From assembly GCF_011378855.1 (NCBI RefSeq), contig NZ_WTLB01000006.1, positions 53,579 through 117,578 on the forward strand: a stretch of 64,000 bases of DNA, written 5' to 3'. The DNA comes from Pseudoalteromonas sp. Z1A8 (GTDB lineage Bacteria; Pseudomonadota; Gammaproteobacteria; Enterobacterales; Alteromonadaceae). Position 1 is the first letter of the stretch, and every line of letters starts with the position of its first letter. Below the pieces are notes generated by a model. That model had not been told where the DNA came from. It saw nothing but the letters and a program-made list of their open reading frames with translations, and made no database searches. The position numbers and the translations under genes were made by a program. Positions 8,938 to 18,353 of this stretch are shown here, in pieces.

Positions 8938-9099
8938 ATACCAATTGCATTAAATTAGTGATCTATTATAGCGATAAGAAAATAGCTCAATAACAAGGCT
9001 AAAATTATGATACATAGTTGTTCTATATAAATAATTTTTAACGTCGTTAGTGAGTTATTTAATACGCTAGAATGATCATGTTTTTAATAAAATTGGTAT
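8938..9099. repeat. Dispersed inverted-repeat (MITE-like) element, copy 1
   Basis: About 162 bp bounded by ATACCAATT and its exact complement AATTGGTAT; the similarity extends inward to ATTAAA. It is AT-rich and non-coding. It shares internal blocks (TAGTTGTTCTA, TTTTTAACG) with the copy at 26847-27006. It lies between the DUF4870 stop codon and that gene's terminator. Confidence 0.8.
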
Positions 9100-9102
9100 T
9101 AT

Positions 9103-9127
9103 AAACCCAGCTATAGGCTGGGTTTTT
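9103..9127 (+). terminator. Intrinsic terminator of the DUF4870 gene
   Basis: AAACCCAGC pairs with GCTGGGTTT, followed by Ts. It lies directly after the repeat element. Confidence 0.88.
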
Positions 9128-9148
9128 ACGTTTAGCCATAAGGGCATT

Positions 9149-9583
9149 ATGCTTTATCTCACGTTATTTATTAGCGCATTTATATCTGCCACATTATTGC
9201 CCAGCTCTTCTGAAGTGATAATGGTGGGAATGATTGCCCAAGGTAAAGTTAATTTATGGCTTATGTGGTGCGTAGCAACACTTGGAAATGTGTTAGGGAG
9301 CTGTGTTAATTACTGGTTAGGCACGCAGGTACTGCGTTTTAAAGATAAAAAATGGTTTCCGGTATCGCAAAAAGGGCTTGATAACGCACAAAAGCAATTT
9401 AATAAATACGGTGCGTATAGTTTGTTGTTTGCTTGGCTGCCAGTAGTAGGCGATCCGCTAACTGTAATTGGGGGGATATTTAAAGTACGCTTTAGTATGT
9501 TTTTATTACTAGTAACACTAGGCAAAGGCGCGCGCTATTTAGCGGTTATCGCCCTTGCCGTAGGATTCGAAAAGCTTTTTTGA
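9149..9583 (+). CDS. yqaA: YqaA family inner-membrane protein (DedA/SNARE-associated superfamily)
   Basis: A 144-residue polytopic protein close in length to E. coli YqaA (about 142). Helices lie at about 3-30, 35-55, 90-110 and 118-138. The motif ATLLPSSSEVIMVG near the N-terminus, GSCVNYWLG, and the re-entrant-like YSLLFAWLPVVGDPLTVIGG are typical of the DedA/VTT superfamily, which contains lipid scramblases and transporters. The cargo is unknown. It is a single gene, convergent with folX 16 nt away. Confidence 0.82.
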   Translation: MLYLTLFISAFISATLLPSSSEVIMVGMIAQGKVNLWLMWCVATLGNVLGSCVNYWLGTQVLRFKDKKWFPVSQKGLDNAQKQFNKYGAYSLLFAWLPVVGDPLTVIGGIFKVRFSMFLLLVTLGKGARYLAVIALAVGFEKLF

Positions 9584-9599
9584 ATAAGTTTTTAAGACC

Positions 9600-9956
9600 T
9601 TATTTAGCCCAATCAAGCGTTAACGACACCGAGTCGGCAAAACGCAGTGCATGCGGCTTATCTACACGTGCTTTAGCGTAATGAACACTTGGGTGTGAGT
9701 GACAAACGGCAAGAATTTCAGCCACTAATTTTTCGAGCAATAAAAAGTGCCCTTGCTCTACTAAGCTAATTACTTCTTTAGTGATCACTTTGTAGTTAAG
9801 TGCTTGGTCTACTTCATCCGTTTTACAGGCGTTATCAGCAGGGTAATGAATTTCTAGATTGATCACTACATCTTGCTTTTTTTCACGCTCATCGGGGTTA
9901 AAGCCAATAAACGTACGCAGGCGTAAATTAGTAACGTTAATAATTGCATTAGCCAT
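9600..9956 (-). CDS. folX: Dihydroneopterin triphosphate 2'-epimerase (FolX)
   Basis: A 118-residue cytoplasmic enzyme that epimerises 7,8-dihydroneopterin triphosphate at C2' to the monapterin form. It resembles FolX rather than the folate enzyme FolB: the start has NLRLRTFIG, the middle has IHYPAD and ALNYKV, and the end has DKPHALRFADSVSLTL, all FolX landmarks. It lies 3 nt behind folE and in one run with folM, which together give the tetrahydromonapterin route. The FolX call is therefore backed by both sequence and context. Confidence 0.88.
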   Translation of the reverse strand: MANAIINVTNLRLRTFIGFNPDEREKKQDVVINLEIHYPADNACKTDEVDQALNYKVITKEVISLVEQGHFLLLEKLVAEILAVCHSHPSVHYAKARVDKPHALRFADSVSLTLDWAK

Positions 9957-9959
9957 AGG

Positions 9960-10514
9960 TTAACCCTTAATAAGCTGCAAAAATTCATTACGTGTTTTAG
10001 GATCGCTTCTAAAATTACCTAACATTACTGATGTACGCATGCTTGAATTTTGTTTTTCTACACCACGCATCATCATACACATGTGTTTTGCTTCAACAAT
10101 AACACCCACACCTTTAGCGCCAGTAACTTCTTCAACCGCTTTAGCAATTTGATGCGTTAACTGTTCTTGAATTTGAAAGCGACGTGAAAACATATCAACA
10201 ATACGTGCAAATTTAGATAAGCCCAATACTTTACCATTTGGAATGTAAGCAATGTGGCAGCGGCCAATAAACGGCAGCAAATGGTGCTCACACATAGAGT
10301 AAAGCTCTATGTCTTGCACTAAAACCATATCGTCAGCATCAGACGTAAATACCGCTTTGTTGGTTATCTCATCAAGCGTTTGGCGATACCCTTGCGTTAA
10401 ATATTCCATTGCTTTTGCGGCACGTTTTGGCGTATCAAGTAAACCTTCGCGGTTAGCATCTTCACCTACAGCAGTAATTATTTTTTGGTAACTTTCTTTT
10501 AATTCGTCATGCAT
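9960..10514 (-). CDS. folE: GTP cyclohydrolase I
   Basis: A 184-residue enzyme that converts GTP to 7,8-dihydroneopterin triphosphate, the entry step of pterin and folate synthesis. The type I signatures are clear: [20 protein letters not shown] with zinc-ligand Cys and His, [19 protein letters not shown], and near the end [11 protein letters not shown] with the second zinc Cys. It sits between folM and folX with tight spacing. This copy is probably dedicated to tetrahydromonapterin rather than folate, given its neighbours; another copy elsewhere is possible. Confidence 0.95.
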   Translation of the reverse strand: MHDELKESYQKIITAVGEDANREGLLDTPKRAAKAMEYLTQGYRQTLDEITNKAVFTSDADDMVLVQDIELYSMCEHHLLPFIGRCHIAYIPNGKVLGLSKFARIVDMFSRRFQIQEQLTHQIAKAVEEVTGAKGVGVIVEAKHMCMMMRGVEKQNSSMRTSVMLGNFRSDPKTRNEFLQLIKG

Positions 10515-10536
10515 AAGTTTCTCAGTCTAGTGTGTT

Positions 10537-11256
10537 CTACTTTAAATGGCGTCCGCCATCAACAGGCAAGGAGCGCCCTGTGATGTAGTGGCTCTGTAAT
10601 AGTAAATCAATGCTATTGATAATTTCTTGGCATCCGGGTTCGATGCCCATTAATGATTTTTTAAGGGTTTTAGCTCGATATTGCTCATCGTCATGTTCAT
10701 TAAAAATAATGAGTGATGGAGCAACCGAGTTTACCTTTATATTTGGTGCATATTTAGCGCTGAACGATTTAGTTAAGTTATCGAGTGCCGCTTTACTTGC
10801 TGCATAAGCTAAGTGTTTAGGGCTGCCTGTTTCAACTACATAATCGGTAAGATGAATTATATCAGCAGGTGCATTGACACTTTGTTGATAGTTTAAAAGC
10901 AGCTCAGCACACATTAAATTAATTAAATACGGTGTTTTAGCATGTATACGCATCATGTTATCAAACAGTGATGCAAAGTCAGGATTGTTAGCTTCGCAGT
11001 CCCAGCTTGATGCATTGTGAACAATAGCGCGCAGCGATGTTGTGTGCTCTTTAAGCGTATTTATAAATGCACTTATACCGTCGTCGGTACTAAAGTCGGC
11101 ATAGATACACACAGCGCCTTGTTGCTCTAGTGTATCAACAGCATCGTGGCGAGTACGATACGTAATAATAACAGCCTGCCCTTGAGCTAAATAGTGCTGA
11201 GCAAGTGCTAAACCAATGCGTTGGCCTGCGCCGGTAATTAAAATGGGCGATGTCAT
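10537..11256 (-). CDS. folM: Dihydromonapterin reductase (FolM), short-chain dehydrogenase
   Basis: A 239-residue short-chain dehydrogenase that reduces dihydromonapterin to tetrahydromonapterin with NADPH. The N-terminal nucleotide motif is GAGQRIG, the catalytic YxxxK is YAASK, and the end reads GRSLPVDGGRHLK. Length matches E. coli FolM (240). It leads the folM-folE-folX run, a gene order also known in pseudomonads, where tetrahydromonapterin is the cofactor of phenylalanine hydroxylase. That hydroxylase is not in this window. Confidence 0.88.
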   Translation of the reverse strand: MTSPILITGAGQRIGLALAQHYLAQGQAVIITYRTRHDAVDTLEQQGAVCIYADFSTDDGISAFINTLKEHTTSLRAIVHNASSWDCEANNPDFASLFDNMMRIHAKTPYLINLMCAELLLNYQQSVNAPADIIHLTDYVVETGSPKHLAYAASKAALDNLTKSFSAKYAPNIKVNSVAPSLIIFNEHDDEQYRAKTLKKSLMGIEPGCQEIINSIDLLLQSHYITGRSLPVDGGRHLK

Positions 11257-11343
11257 ATAAGGCTGTGTTCTCTTTGGCGGGTGGTTAATAAATATTAGCG
11301 TGTTAATTTAGTAAAATATACGCAGTCTCTTGATCTGTCGATC

Positions 11344-11385
11344 AAAAAAGCAATTAATCCTCAAAGGCGTTAATTGCTTTATTTT
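11344..11385 (-). terminator. Intrinsic terminator of nadE
   Basis: AAAGCAATTAA pairs with TTAATTGCTTT across a 12-nt loop, with a T run on the minus strand. Confidence 0.8.
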
Positions 11386-11397
11386 ATTTACTAAACA

Positions 11398-12228
11398 TTA
11401 ATCGTAAATTGTCGGAATGGGTTGGCGCTTGTGTTGTGTACGCGTGTAAATGCTTACAAGCTTTTGTTCAACATCGCTAGACACAGATTTACCTTCTAAA
11501 AAGTCATCAATTTGCTCATAGCTTAAACCAAGTGCTTCTTCATCTGTTAAGCCTGGGCGGTCACTTTCTAAATCAGCTGTAGGTGCTTTATCTACTAACA
11601 AAGCTGGGGCACCTAATGCAGTAGCAAGAGCACGAACTTGACGTTTTGATAAACCAAATAGCGGAGCTAAATCGCACGCGCCGTCACCAAATTTAGTATA
11701 AAAACCAGTAATATTTTCAGCACTATGATCGGTACCTACTACTAAGCCTTGGCAAAAACCTGCAATTTCGTATTGAGCAACCATACGTTGCCGTGCTTTA
11801 ACATTACCTTTAATAAAGTCTATTTGAGCTTGCTCAGGCAGAGCCTCACCGCAGCCAACTACCGCGGCTATTGCTTGCTCATGCAGTGCATCAGCAGCTG
11901 GTTGTACGTTAACGGTCATACGTTTACTTGGCTGAATAAAATCAACGGCCATTTGTGCTTCATCTTCATCAGCTTGTACGCCATAAGGTAAGCGCACAGC
12001 AATAAACTGGTATTTGTCAGTATCGTGTTCTTTATTTAGCTCGTTTACGGCAAGTTGACATAAGCGGCCGCAAGTTGATGAGTCAACACCACCGCTAATA
12101 CCTAATATTAGTGATCGCGAATGAGCTGCTACTAAACGTGCTTTAATAAAAGCAACTCGACGAGTTATCTCAGCATTTACATCAATCGTTGGCTGTACTT
12201 TCATTTCAGCCATAATTTCGGCGCGCAT
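11398..12228 (-). CDS. nadE: NH3-dependent NAD+ synthetase
   Basis: A 276-residue enzyme, like E. coli NadE (275), that amidates nicotinic acid adenine dinucleotide to NAD+ using ammonia and ATP. The ATP-pyrophosphatase loop SGGVDSS is present, followed by [33 protein letters not shown] and the C-terminal [13 protein letters not shown] and QHKRQPI. There is no glutaminase domain, so it is the ammonia-only type. An AAGGAG 6 nt upstream supports the start at 12228. A hairpin terminator follows. Confidence 0.95.
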   Translation of the reverse strand: MRAEIMAEMKVQPTIDVNAEITRRVAFIKARLVAAHSRSLILGISGGVDSSTCGRLCQLAVNELNKEHDTDKYQFIAVRLPYGVQADEDEAQMAVDFIQPSKRMTVNVQPAADALHEQAIAAVVGCGEALPEQAQIDFIKGNVKARQRMVAQYEIAGFCQGLVVGTDHSAENITGFYTKFGDGACDLAPLFGLSKRQVRALATALGAPALLVDKAPTADLESDRPGLTDEEALGLSYEQIDDFLEGKSVSSDVEQKLVSIYTRTQHKRQPIPTIYD

Positions 12229-12296
12229 TGCCAGCTCCTTATAAAATTTAATATGTGATACGCAATAAACTTATTATGTGATTTAGTCTTAATTAA

Positions 12297-12926
12297 TTAA
12301 AGTTTTAAATGAGCTTTTATTTTGCGAAGCTCTGCTTTTAATTCTTCTACTTCTGCTAATAAATCACTCAGCTCTTTATCTTTAATTACTTCGCTTGGTA
12401 GAGCAACAAAGGCATCGGCGGGATTATTTCGTTGTTCGCCAAATAAATGAATGTATCGGCTGTCGCGCTTACCTGCTTCTCGTTCTAATTTACGCGCGTA
12501 CTCGCTTTCAATCAGTTTATTGAGCGCTGTTTCTACTTCATTTACGTTATTAAAATCAGCAAGCCTAGCACTGCGGGTTCTTAATTCACCTGGGGTTTGG
12601 GCGCCACGTAAAAGTAATAAACAAACAATGGCACGTTGCTGAGCAGAAAATTGCAGATTACTAAACTCAGTATTGCAAAAGCGGTGGTCGTATTTATTTA
12701 CGCGTCCTGAAAGCCCTTCATCTATGGTAACCAAACGCATTTCTATTAGTTCATCGAGTGCATCTTGCACGTCTTCATCGGTAAGGTTTAGCACAGGATC
12801 GCGATTAGACTTTTGGTTACAGGCGTTCACTAACCCATTTAATGATAGCGGATAATGCTCTGGCGTCGTGCTTTGTTTTTCTAATAAGCAACCAAGAATA
12901 CGTTGTTGATTTGCTGATAACTGCAT
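12297..12926 (-). CDS. yceH: YceH family protein (DUF480)
   Basis: A 209-residue protein with two winged-helix domains (about 5-80 and 90-160) and a C-terminal coiled coil (about 185-208). It begins LSANQQRILGCLLEKQSTTPEHYPLSLN, broken here by family landmarks LEKQ and YPLS, and has LLLRGAQTPGELR, the standard YceH segments. Its exact role is unknown. I set the start at ATG 12926; a TTG 12 nt upstream is also in frame but sits where the GAG ribosome-binding bases are. Between nadE and a large kinase gene. Confidence 0.85.
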   Translation of the reverse strand: MQLSANQQRILGCLLEKQSTTPEHYPLSLNGLVNACNQKSNRDPVLNLTDEDVQDALDELIEMRLVTIDEGLSGRVNKYDHRFCNTEFSNLQFSAQQRAIVCLLLLRGAQTPGELRTRSARLADFNNVNEVETALNKLIESEYARKLEREAGKRDSRYIHLFGEQRNNPADAFVALPSEVIKDKELSDLLAEVEELKAELRKIKAHLKL

Positions 12927-12969
12927 AAATAATCTCAAATTAGTAAGCGTATTTTATTAGCTTACACCT

Positions 12970-15900
12970 TTATTGAGTGCCAAGCCATTGTTGAAGTTTA
13001 GGTTTTAGGGCGGCTAAATCGAGTGGCTTGCTTAAATAGTCGTTCATGCCTGCAGCTAGGCATTTTTCTTTATCACCCTGCATGGCATTGGCTGTAAGTG
13101 CAATAATAGTAATGTTTTCATTACCTTTGCCCGCATCACCTTCTCTAATGGCTTTAGTGGCTTGGTAGCCGTCCATTTCAGGCATTTGGCAATCCATTAA
13201 AATGAGCTTATATGGCTTACCTTGTTTTGCATTAAGTTTTACAATTGCCTCAAGCCCATTTTCAGCAATATCAAAAGTCACACCAGCTTGTTTTAATAAC
13301 GCCGAAGCAACCACTTGGTTTATTTTATTGTCTTCAACGAGCAGTAATTGTGGCTCTGATGAATCAAGTACCGGTGCTTTAGTTAGCTTGTTTTGCAGCT
13401 GTGCTTGTTGCTGCTGTTGCTCAATGTATTTATCGTTCGTGAGTGAGTCAAACAAGTCAGAAGGGGTCAGTGGTTTGAAAATCATACAGTCGACTTCCAT
13501 ACCTACTTTAGACTCCTCAGGTGAGTAACTCATTGGAGCCATAATAACTAACTTGCAACTGTGCATATTTATAAAGTTTTTAAGTGCGGTTATGTCCGTT
13601 TGCGGCGCTTTTTCAAAAAAGTAGTAATCAACTAAAATAGCTTCAGGGTGGGTGGTTACATTATTTAAATAATCAGCAATCTCAAGATAGTCATGTATGC
13701 AATTAACCTTTGCACCCCATACAGTAAGTTGTTTTCTGGCTGTATTTGCATTTAACGAACACTCATCAATAATTAAAATATGTTTGTTTTTAATTAAATG
13801 GCTTGGTAAATCTTGTTCTTTACTCAAGCGAGGTTGTATTTGTATTATGAACGAGAACGTACTTCCTTCACCTTGCATGCTGTTTACGCTTACTTCACCG
13901 TTCATCAGCTCACACAATTGTTTTACTATGGCAAGTCCAAGCCCTGTGCCACCAAATTGGCGTGTAGTTGAGGTATCAGCCTGTGTGAATGAGTCAAATA
14001 ACGACGCTTGTTTTTTAGGGTCAATACCAATGCCCGTATCAATAATCGAACATTGTAGGAACGAGCCATCCGTTGTGTCATCTACTCTGGCGGTAATAAC
14101 TACTTCGCCATTAATAGTAAATTTAACCGCGTTGCCAATTAGGTTATTTAAAATTTGGCGCAAGCGGTTAGGGTCACTAATTATTTCGCTAACTGTAATT
14201 TGAGTGGCATCTAAAATAAGTTTTGTATTATTTTGCTCTACTTTTAAGGCAAACGATTCAACTACTTCTCCTAATAACCGAGGTAAGTTAAATTGCACGT
14301 TTTCAATATCGAGCTTACCAGCTTCAATTTTAGAAAAATCTAATATGTCGTTAATTATATTAAGTAAAGATTGAGCAGATGATTGAGCAAGTTCAATATG
14401 GTGCTTTTGCTGAAGATCTAATTGAGTTTGCTTAATTATATTAAGCATACCGAGAACCCCGTTCATTGGGGTACGAATTTCATGACTCATACTTGCCAAA
14501 AATTCACTTTTAGCTTCAACAGCTTGCTCTGCTGCTTCTTTAGCGGTAACGAGTTGTTGCTCGGTTTCAATACGTTTTTGGCTTGAGTACAAACTGCCAA
14601 TAAGTGCTGCGACGGCAATTAAAAAGCTCTCTTCGTTACGAGACCAATTTCTAGGTGACTGACATTGCTCTGCGCATACAACACCCAAAGCTCCACTACC
14701 GGCTGGGATAACCACGCATAACATGGCTTGAATTTCTAAAGGGTTTAAATAGTGTGCTTTTAGAGGCGTTAAAACCGGGTGATTTAGTGCATCTGGAGCA
14801 TTAAATACAGCTTGGTGATCAATGGTATTAAAAAAGTCTTTAGCATTTCTTCTTAGCCAAATAGGGTCTACGGTGTCGCTTGATAATTGATTGCTGTGAA
14901 CTGCAAACGGATTTAGTTGACTCTTATCTTCATTAAAAAACCAAATGCTGGCACGTTTAACGTCAAATGCTTGGCAAATCGATTGTGTGATTACGTCTTT
15001 AGATTGGCTTAGTTGTCCGTTTAATATGAGTTTATTAACGGTTAGCGATGCGAGTATTTCATTGTGCAGTGCAACTTTATTGCTTTCTAATTCAATTTTT
15101 TTACGGGTATCAATATTTTGCAATGATCCAAAGATACGAATGCTACGGCCATTCTTTCGCTCCACTTCGCCATGCGCGAGTACCCATATAGTTTTATTTT
15201 CAGCGTTAATAACTTCAAGTTCAACTTCATAACTTTCACCAAACTTTATAGCGCGTTCAATTAACCCGGCTATTTTTTTTCGGCTTTCACCTTCTTTAAA
15301 ATAGCCTAAATCACTTGGCCATTCAGGTTGTGTATCTAGTGAGTATTTAAATATTTTTTTGGTCATATCAGACCAATATATTTGCTTGTTTTCTAGATTA
15401 AATGACCAAGCCCCGATTTGAGCTAAGTCACTCATTGCTTCAAGCATTTTTTCGTTTTGCTGTTGGCGATCAAGCATTTTTAAAAAGAATAAAAAGGCCC
15501 AAATTAATAACCCGCAAATAATAATAATCGATAAACGAAGTTGCCATATAGCTGAGTTAGGAGGGCTCCAACCTATTTTAGGTGCAACATAAAGCTGCCA
15601 ATTCCCACCTTGAAAATTTAAGGTGAATTCTAGTGGGTCTTGATCTATTATGTTTTGATCACCATAAAAAAACTCCCCTTTTTTGCCTAGCCCATGTCTG
15701 CCTTGTAAAGCGACGTTGTATTCTTTTTCGAGCTCATAAATACCTGAATTTTTATAGACTTTATCAATATTAAGAACAACTGAGAGTAATCCCCAAAAGC
15801 GATTATCTGGCGGTACGTAAACAGGCACTCGGGCAATAAGTGCAATGTCACCTTGGATTAATTTTAATGGGCCAGCCATTACAATGGTATTTGTATCGCG

Positions 15901-16329
15901 TGCTCTAATTGCATCAAGGCGTTGGTTTTTTTCTTCTAAAAAGTTTAAACCGAGCGATTTTTCGTTACCTTTTAAAGGGTAAGTCATGCGAATTACCATA
16001 TCGGGAGCGCCACCAATATTACGTAGTTCATTTGAGGTTTTAAATAGTGGCTTAGCAATTTGTTCGAATTGGGTTTGTTGTAAATCAGGCTGTGCTGCAA
16101 CGGCAACGCCTAAACCTCGAACCAATTGAATATTAGACACTAAAATAGACTCTAATTGAGCACGATAGGTACTTATTTCAGAAAGTATTTGTAAGCGGTG
16201 GGCATCTTTTACACGATTATAGTTAATACGATCAAGAACAACACCAACTAGTACAGTTAGCGTAAGCGATAACCAAAAGGTCAGCTTAAAGTTATGGACA
16301 TTCGTTTTGTTGTTATTAGACGGTGGCAT
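12970..16329 (-). CDS. CHASE-PAS-GAF hybrid sensor histidine kinase with two receiver domains
   Basis: A 1119-residue membrane hybrid kinase. Order: transmembrane helix at about 15-35, periplasmic CHASE-like domain (40-265) with [15 protein letters not shown], second helix (266-285), PAS (about 300-420), GAF (about 430-590), HisKA with His616 in SMSHEIRTP, HATPase ([23 protein letters not shown]), then two receivers. The first receiver (about 860-975) is atypical: acidic pair DE, presumed Asp in VDYYF, but alanine where Thr/Ser is usual. The second is canonical, with Asp1046 in [11 protein letters not shown]. No Hpt domain is seen, so phosphate may pass to a separate protein. No cognate regulator is adjacent; the signal is unknown. 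Confidence 0.9.
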   Translation of the reverse strand: MPPSNNNKTNVHNFKLTFWLSLTLTVLVGVVLDRINYNRVKDAHRLQILSEISTYRAQLESILVSNIQLVRGLGVAVAAQPDLQQTQFEQIAKPLFKTSNELRNIGGAPDMVIRMTYPLKGNEKSLGLNFLEEKNQRLDAIRARDTNTIVMAGPLKLIQGDIALIARVPVYVPPDNRFWGLLSVVLNIDKVYKNSGIYELEKEYNVALQGRHGLGKKGEFFYGDQNIIDQDPLEFTLNFQGGNWQLYVAPKIGWSPPNSAIWQLRLSIIIICGLLIWAFLFFLKMLDRQQQNEKMLEAMSDLAQIGAWSFNLENKQIYWSDMTKKIFKYSLDTQPEWPSDLGYFKEGESRKKIAGLIERAIKFGESYEVELEVINAENKTIWVLAHGEVERKNGRSIRIFGSLQNIDTRKKIELESNKVALHNEILASLTVNKLILNGQLSQSKDVITQSICQAFDVKRASIWFFNEDKSQLNPFAVHSNQLSSDTVDPIWLRRNAKDFFNTIDHQAVFNAPDALNHPVLTPLKAHYLNPLEIQAMLCVVIPAGSGALGVVCAEQCQSPRNWSRNEESFLIAVAALIGSLYSSQKRIETEQQLVTAKEAAEQAVEAKSEFLASMSHEIRTPMNGVLGMLNIIKQTQLDLQQKHHIELAQSSAQSLLNIINDILDFSKIEAGKLDIENVQFNLPRLLGEVVESFALKVEQNNTKLILDATQITVSEIISDPNRLRQILNNLIGNAVKFTINGEVVITARVDDTTDGSFLQCSIIDTGIGIDPKKQASLFDSFTQADTSTTRQFGGTGLGLAIVKQLCELMNGEVSVNSMQGEGSTFSFIIQIQPRLSKEQDLPSHLIKNKHILIIDECSLNANTARKQLTVWGAKVNCIHDYLEIADYLNNVTTHPEAILVDYYFFEKAPQTDITALKNFINMHSCKLVIMAPMSYSPEESKVGMEVDCMIFKPLTPSDLFDSLTNDKYIEQQQQQAQLQNKLTKAPVLDSSEPQLLLVEDNKINQVVASALLKQAGVTFDIAENGLEAIVKLNAKQGKPYKLILMDCQMPEMDGYQATKAIREGDAGKGNENITIIALTANAMQGDKEKCLAAGMNDYLSKPLDLAALKPKLQQWLGTQ

Positions 16330-16389
16330 TAGCTACATCGTGGCGTTAATTAAGGCAAATTAACTATAGCTAATTTATTGCATAAATGA

Positions 16390-16417
16390 AAATGGCGCGT
16401 TAAAAATGCGCCATTTA
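16390..16417 (-). terminator. Hairpin between kinase and ycaO, possible terminator
   Basis: AAATGGCGC pairs with GCGCCATTT. On the minus strand it lies upstream of ycaO's stop only in map order: it follows the ycaO stop and precedes the kinase start. A short TTTTCATTT tract follows, so termination may be incomplete. Confidence 0.6.
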
Positions 16418-16435
16418 TTTTTTATAATTAGTAGT

Positions 16436-18196
16436 TTAGCTATCGCTAACTTCTCGCGCCCAATGATTTTGCTTTGCTACGTGTAGCTTGCGGTAGCCAT
16501 CTAGTAGCGCCGCATGCTTTTTAAAGCCTTCAAGCGATAAACCAGGGAACGTTAAACCGTTAAACTGTTTTTTACCTTCGGCAATTTCAATAGCCAGTGC
16601 TACGTTATCAGCACCAAACATTAAGCCTAAGGCATCTTGATAATCAGCGTATTCGCGCTCGTCATCGTATTTAATTTCTAAAATAGCTTTTAAACATCGG
16701 AAGTGGCGCATTGCCTCTTCGTTTACTTGGCCTGTATGAAGTATCCAATCAACCCAATCAATGGCTTCTTCACTGCCAGCGGCTAAACATAGGTGCGCTT
16801 TAAGCTCACCTATACGTAGTGTGTGCCATGGCGTGTCGGCATCAGTTGCTAAGCCAATAAATTCTGCGGCGCGGATAATATCGCTATGACCTGCTTCTTC
16901 TAGGCTGTCGTAAATTTCCATCCATTGCTCTGCATCGTATTGATCAAGCGATAGGAATGCTTCGCGGAATTTAGCGCCTTCGTTGTTGTTGCGCCAAATA
17001 AGCTCATCAACAGGGTAAATGTCTGACATGCCAGGTACTAAAATACGACACGCGTATACGTTTAGGTGCGTGTAATCCATGATGTATATATCGTGATTCA
17101 TGCTGTGGATTAGGTCTGTACAGAAGTTATATTCTTCTTCAGTTGTGCCGCTAAAGTCCCAATGTACAAATTCAAAGTCAGGTTTTGCACGGAAAAAATC
17201 ATGCGAAATTAAACCGCTTGAATCAATAAAGTGCAGTTCAATGTTCTCTGGTGTTGCTACTTCGTCGTTATCAAATGTAGCTGGTTGAAATACATCTAGT
17301 TGATCAAGGCGACGACCTTGTAATAATTCGGTAACGGTGCGCTCAAGCGCTACTTCAAATGAAGGATGAGCACCAAAAGAGGCAAATACAGAACCATCTG
17401 TTGGGTTAATAAGCGTTACGCTCATTACTGGGTATTTGCCACCAAGTGATGCATCGGCAATACGTAGATGAAAACCATGGCTGCGAAGTTCTTCACAGGC
17501 TTCGTGAATTTGAGGATATTGCTTAACAACGTCTTCAGGCACGATTGGTAAACAAATACCTTCGGCAATTATGCGGTTTTTAATAGCGCGTTCAAATACT
17601 TCTGATAAACCTTGTACGCGAGCTTCAAATTTTGTGTTACCTGCGCTCATACCGTTAGATACAAAAATATTACCAATAACGTTTACCGGAATGTATACGT
17701 TTTGGTTATCGCGTTGGCGCGTGTATGGCAGGGTACAAATACCACGGTCATCGTTACCTGAGTTAAAATCAAAAAGGTGTGATGCGTTAAGTTCGCGCTC
17801 TGGGTCAAAGTAATCCCATAAGCTCTCATCCATAATGCCTTGCGGTACTTCATCGCCTTCAACTTTGAACCATTTTTCGGTTGGGTAATGAGTAAACTCG
17901 CCATTGGCAAATTCTTCACCTAGGTAAAAGTCTGCAAAAAAGTAGTTACAGCTTAAGCGTTCAAAGTATTCACCTAGTGCTGAGGCAATAGATGCTTTGT
18001 CGGTTGCGCCTTTACCATTGGTAAACATAACACCGCAGTCGCTGTCTTTTATATGAACCGAATAACAGTTAGCTACAGGGTTAAGCCAAAGCGCTTCTTC
18101 AACATTAATATTTAGGGCTTTAAGCTTGTTTTGCATGCTAGAGATTGACGATTCTAGGTCGCGGTCTTTACCTTTGATAAATGTTTTTTCAGTCAT
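16436..18196 (-). CDS. ycaO: YcaO domain protein (E. coli YcaO type)
   Basis: A 586-residue protein, the same length as E. coli YcaO. YcaO domains use ATP to activate backbone amides; the E. coli protein has been linked to beta-methylthiolation of ribosomal protein S12. Landmarks include TNGKGATDKASIASALGEYFERLS, here noted by its parts TNGKGA and GEYFERLS, SNGMSAGN, EARVQGLSEVFER, and SFGAHPSFEVALERT. The start at 18196 (MTEKTFIKGKDRD) matches the E. coli N-terminus and has GAG upstream; the longer frame to 18283 does not. No precursor-peptide gene lies beside it, so a natural-product cluster is unlikely. Confidence 0.92.
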   Translation of the reverse strand: MTEKTFIKGKDRDLESSISSMQNKLKALNINVEEALWLNPVANCYSVHIKDSDCGVMFTNGKGATDKASIASALGEYFERLSCNYFFADFYLGEEFANGEFTHYPTEKWFKVEGDEVPQGIMDESLWDYFDPERELNASHLFDFNSGNDDRGICTLPYTRQRDNQNVYIPVNVIGNIFVSNGMSAGNTKFEARVQGLSEVFERAIKNRIIAEGICLPIVPEDVVKQYPQIHEACEELRSHGFHLRIADASLGGKYPVMSVTLINPTDGSVFASFGAHPSFEVALERTVTELLQGRRLDQLDVFQPATFDNDEVATPENIELHFIDSSGLISHDFFRAKPDFEFVHWDFSGTTEEEYNFCTDLIHSMNHDIYIMDYTHLNVYACRILVPGMSDIYPVDELIWRNNNEGAKFREAFLSLDQYDAEQWMEIYDSLEEAGHSDIIRAAEFIGLATDADTPWHTLRIGELKAHLCLAAGSEEAIDWVDWILHTGQVNEEAMRHFRCLKAILEIKYDDEREYADYQDALGLMFGADNVALAIEIAEGKKQFNGLTFPGLSLEGFKKHAALLDGYRKLHVAKQNHWAREVSDS

Positions 18197-18353
18197 ATTG
18201 ATCTCAACTAGTTCTGCACGATGTGTGGAGCCGACATTATCGTGGATTTTGATGTTTATTTCACCCTTTGCGAGCAAGAACATTATTATTTAATAAAACT
18301 GTGGTTATTATATGTTCTTAACGCTTGGTCAAAAACGTGCAAAGGAAAGGTTG

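Noticed and set aside
11330..11345. TTGATC/GATCAA inverted repeat upstream of folM as an operator
   Set aside because: It is short, lies next to nadE's terminator and about 75 nt from folM; without conservation it cannot be told from chance.
13697..14203. A 168-codon open frame on the plus strand inside the large hybrid kinase gene
   Set aside because: It lies antisense to conserved HATPase and HisKA coding sequence, has no ribosome-binding site and no recognisable domain.
16436..18196. YcaO as part of a peptide natural-product cluster
   Set aside because: It matches full-length E. coli YcaO, and there is no precursor peptide, dehydrogenase or exporter gene beside it.
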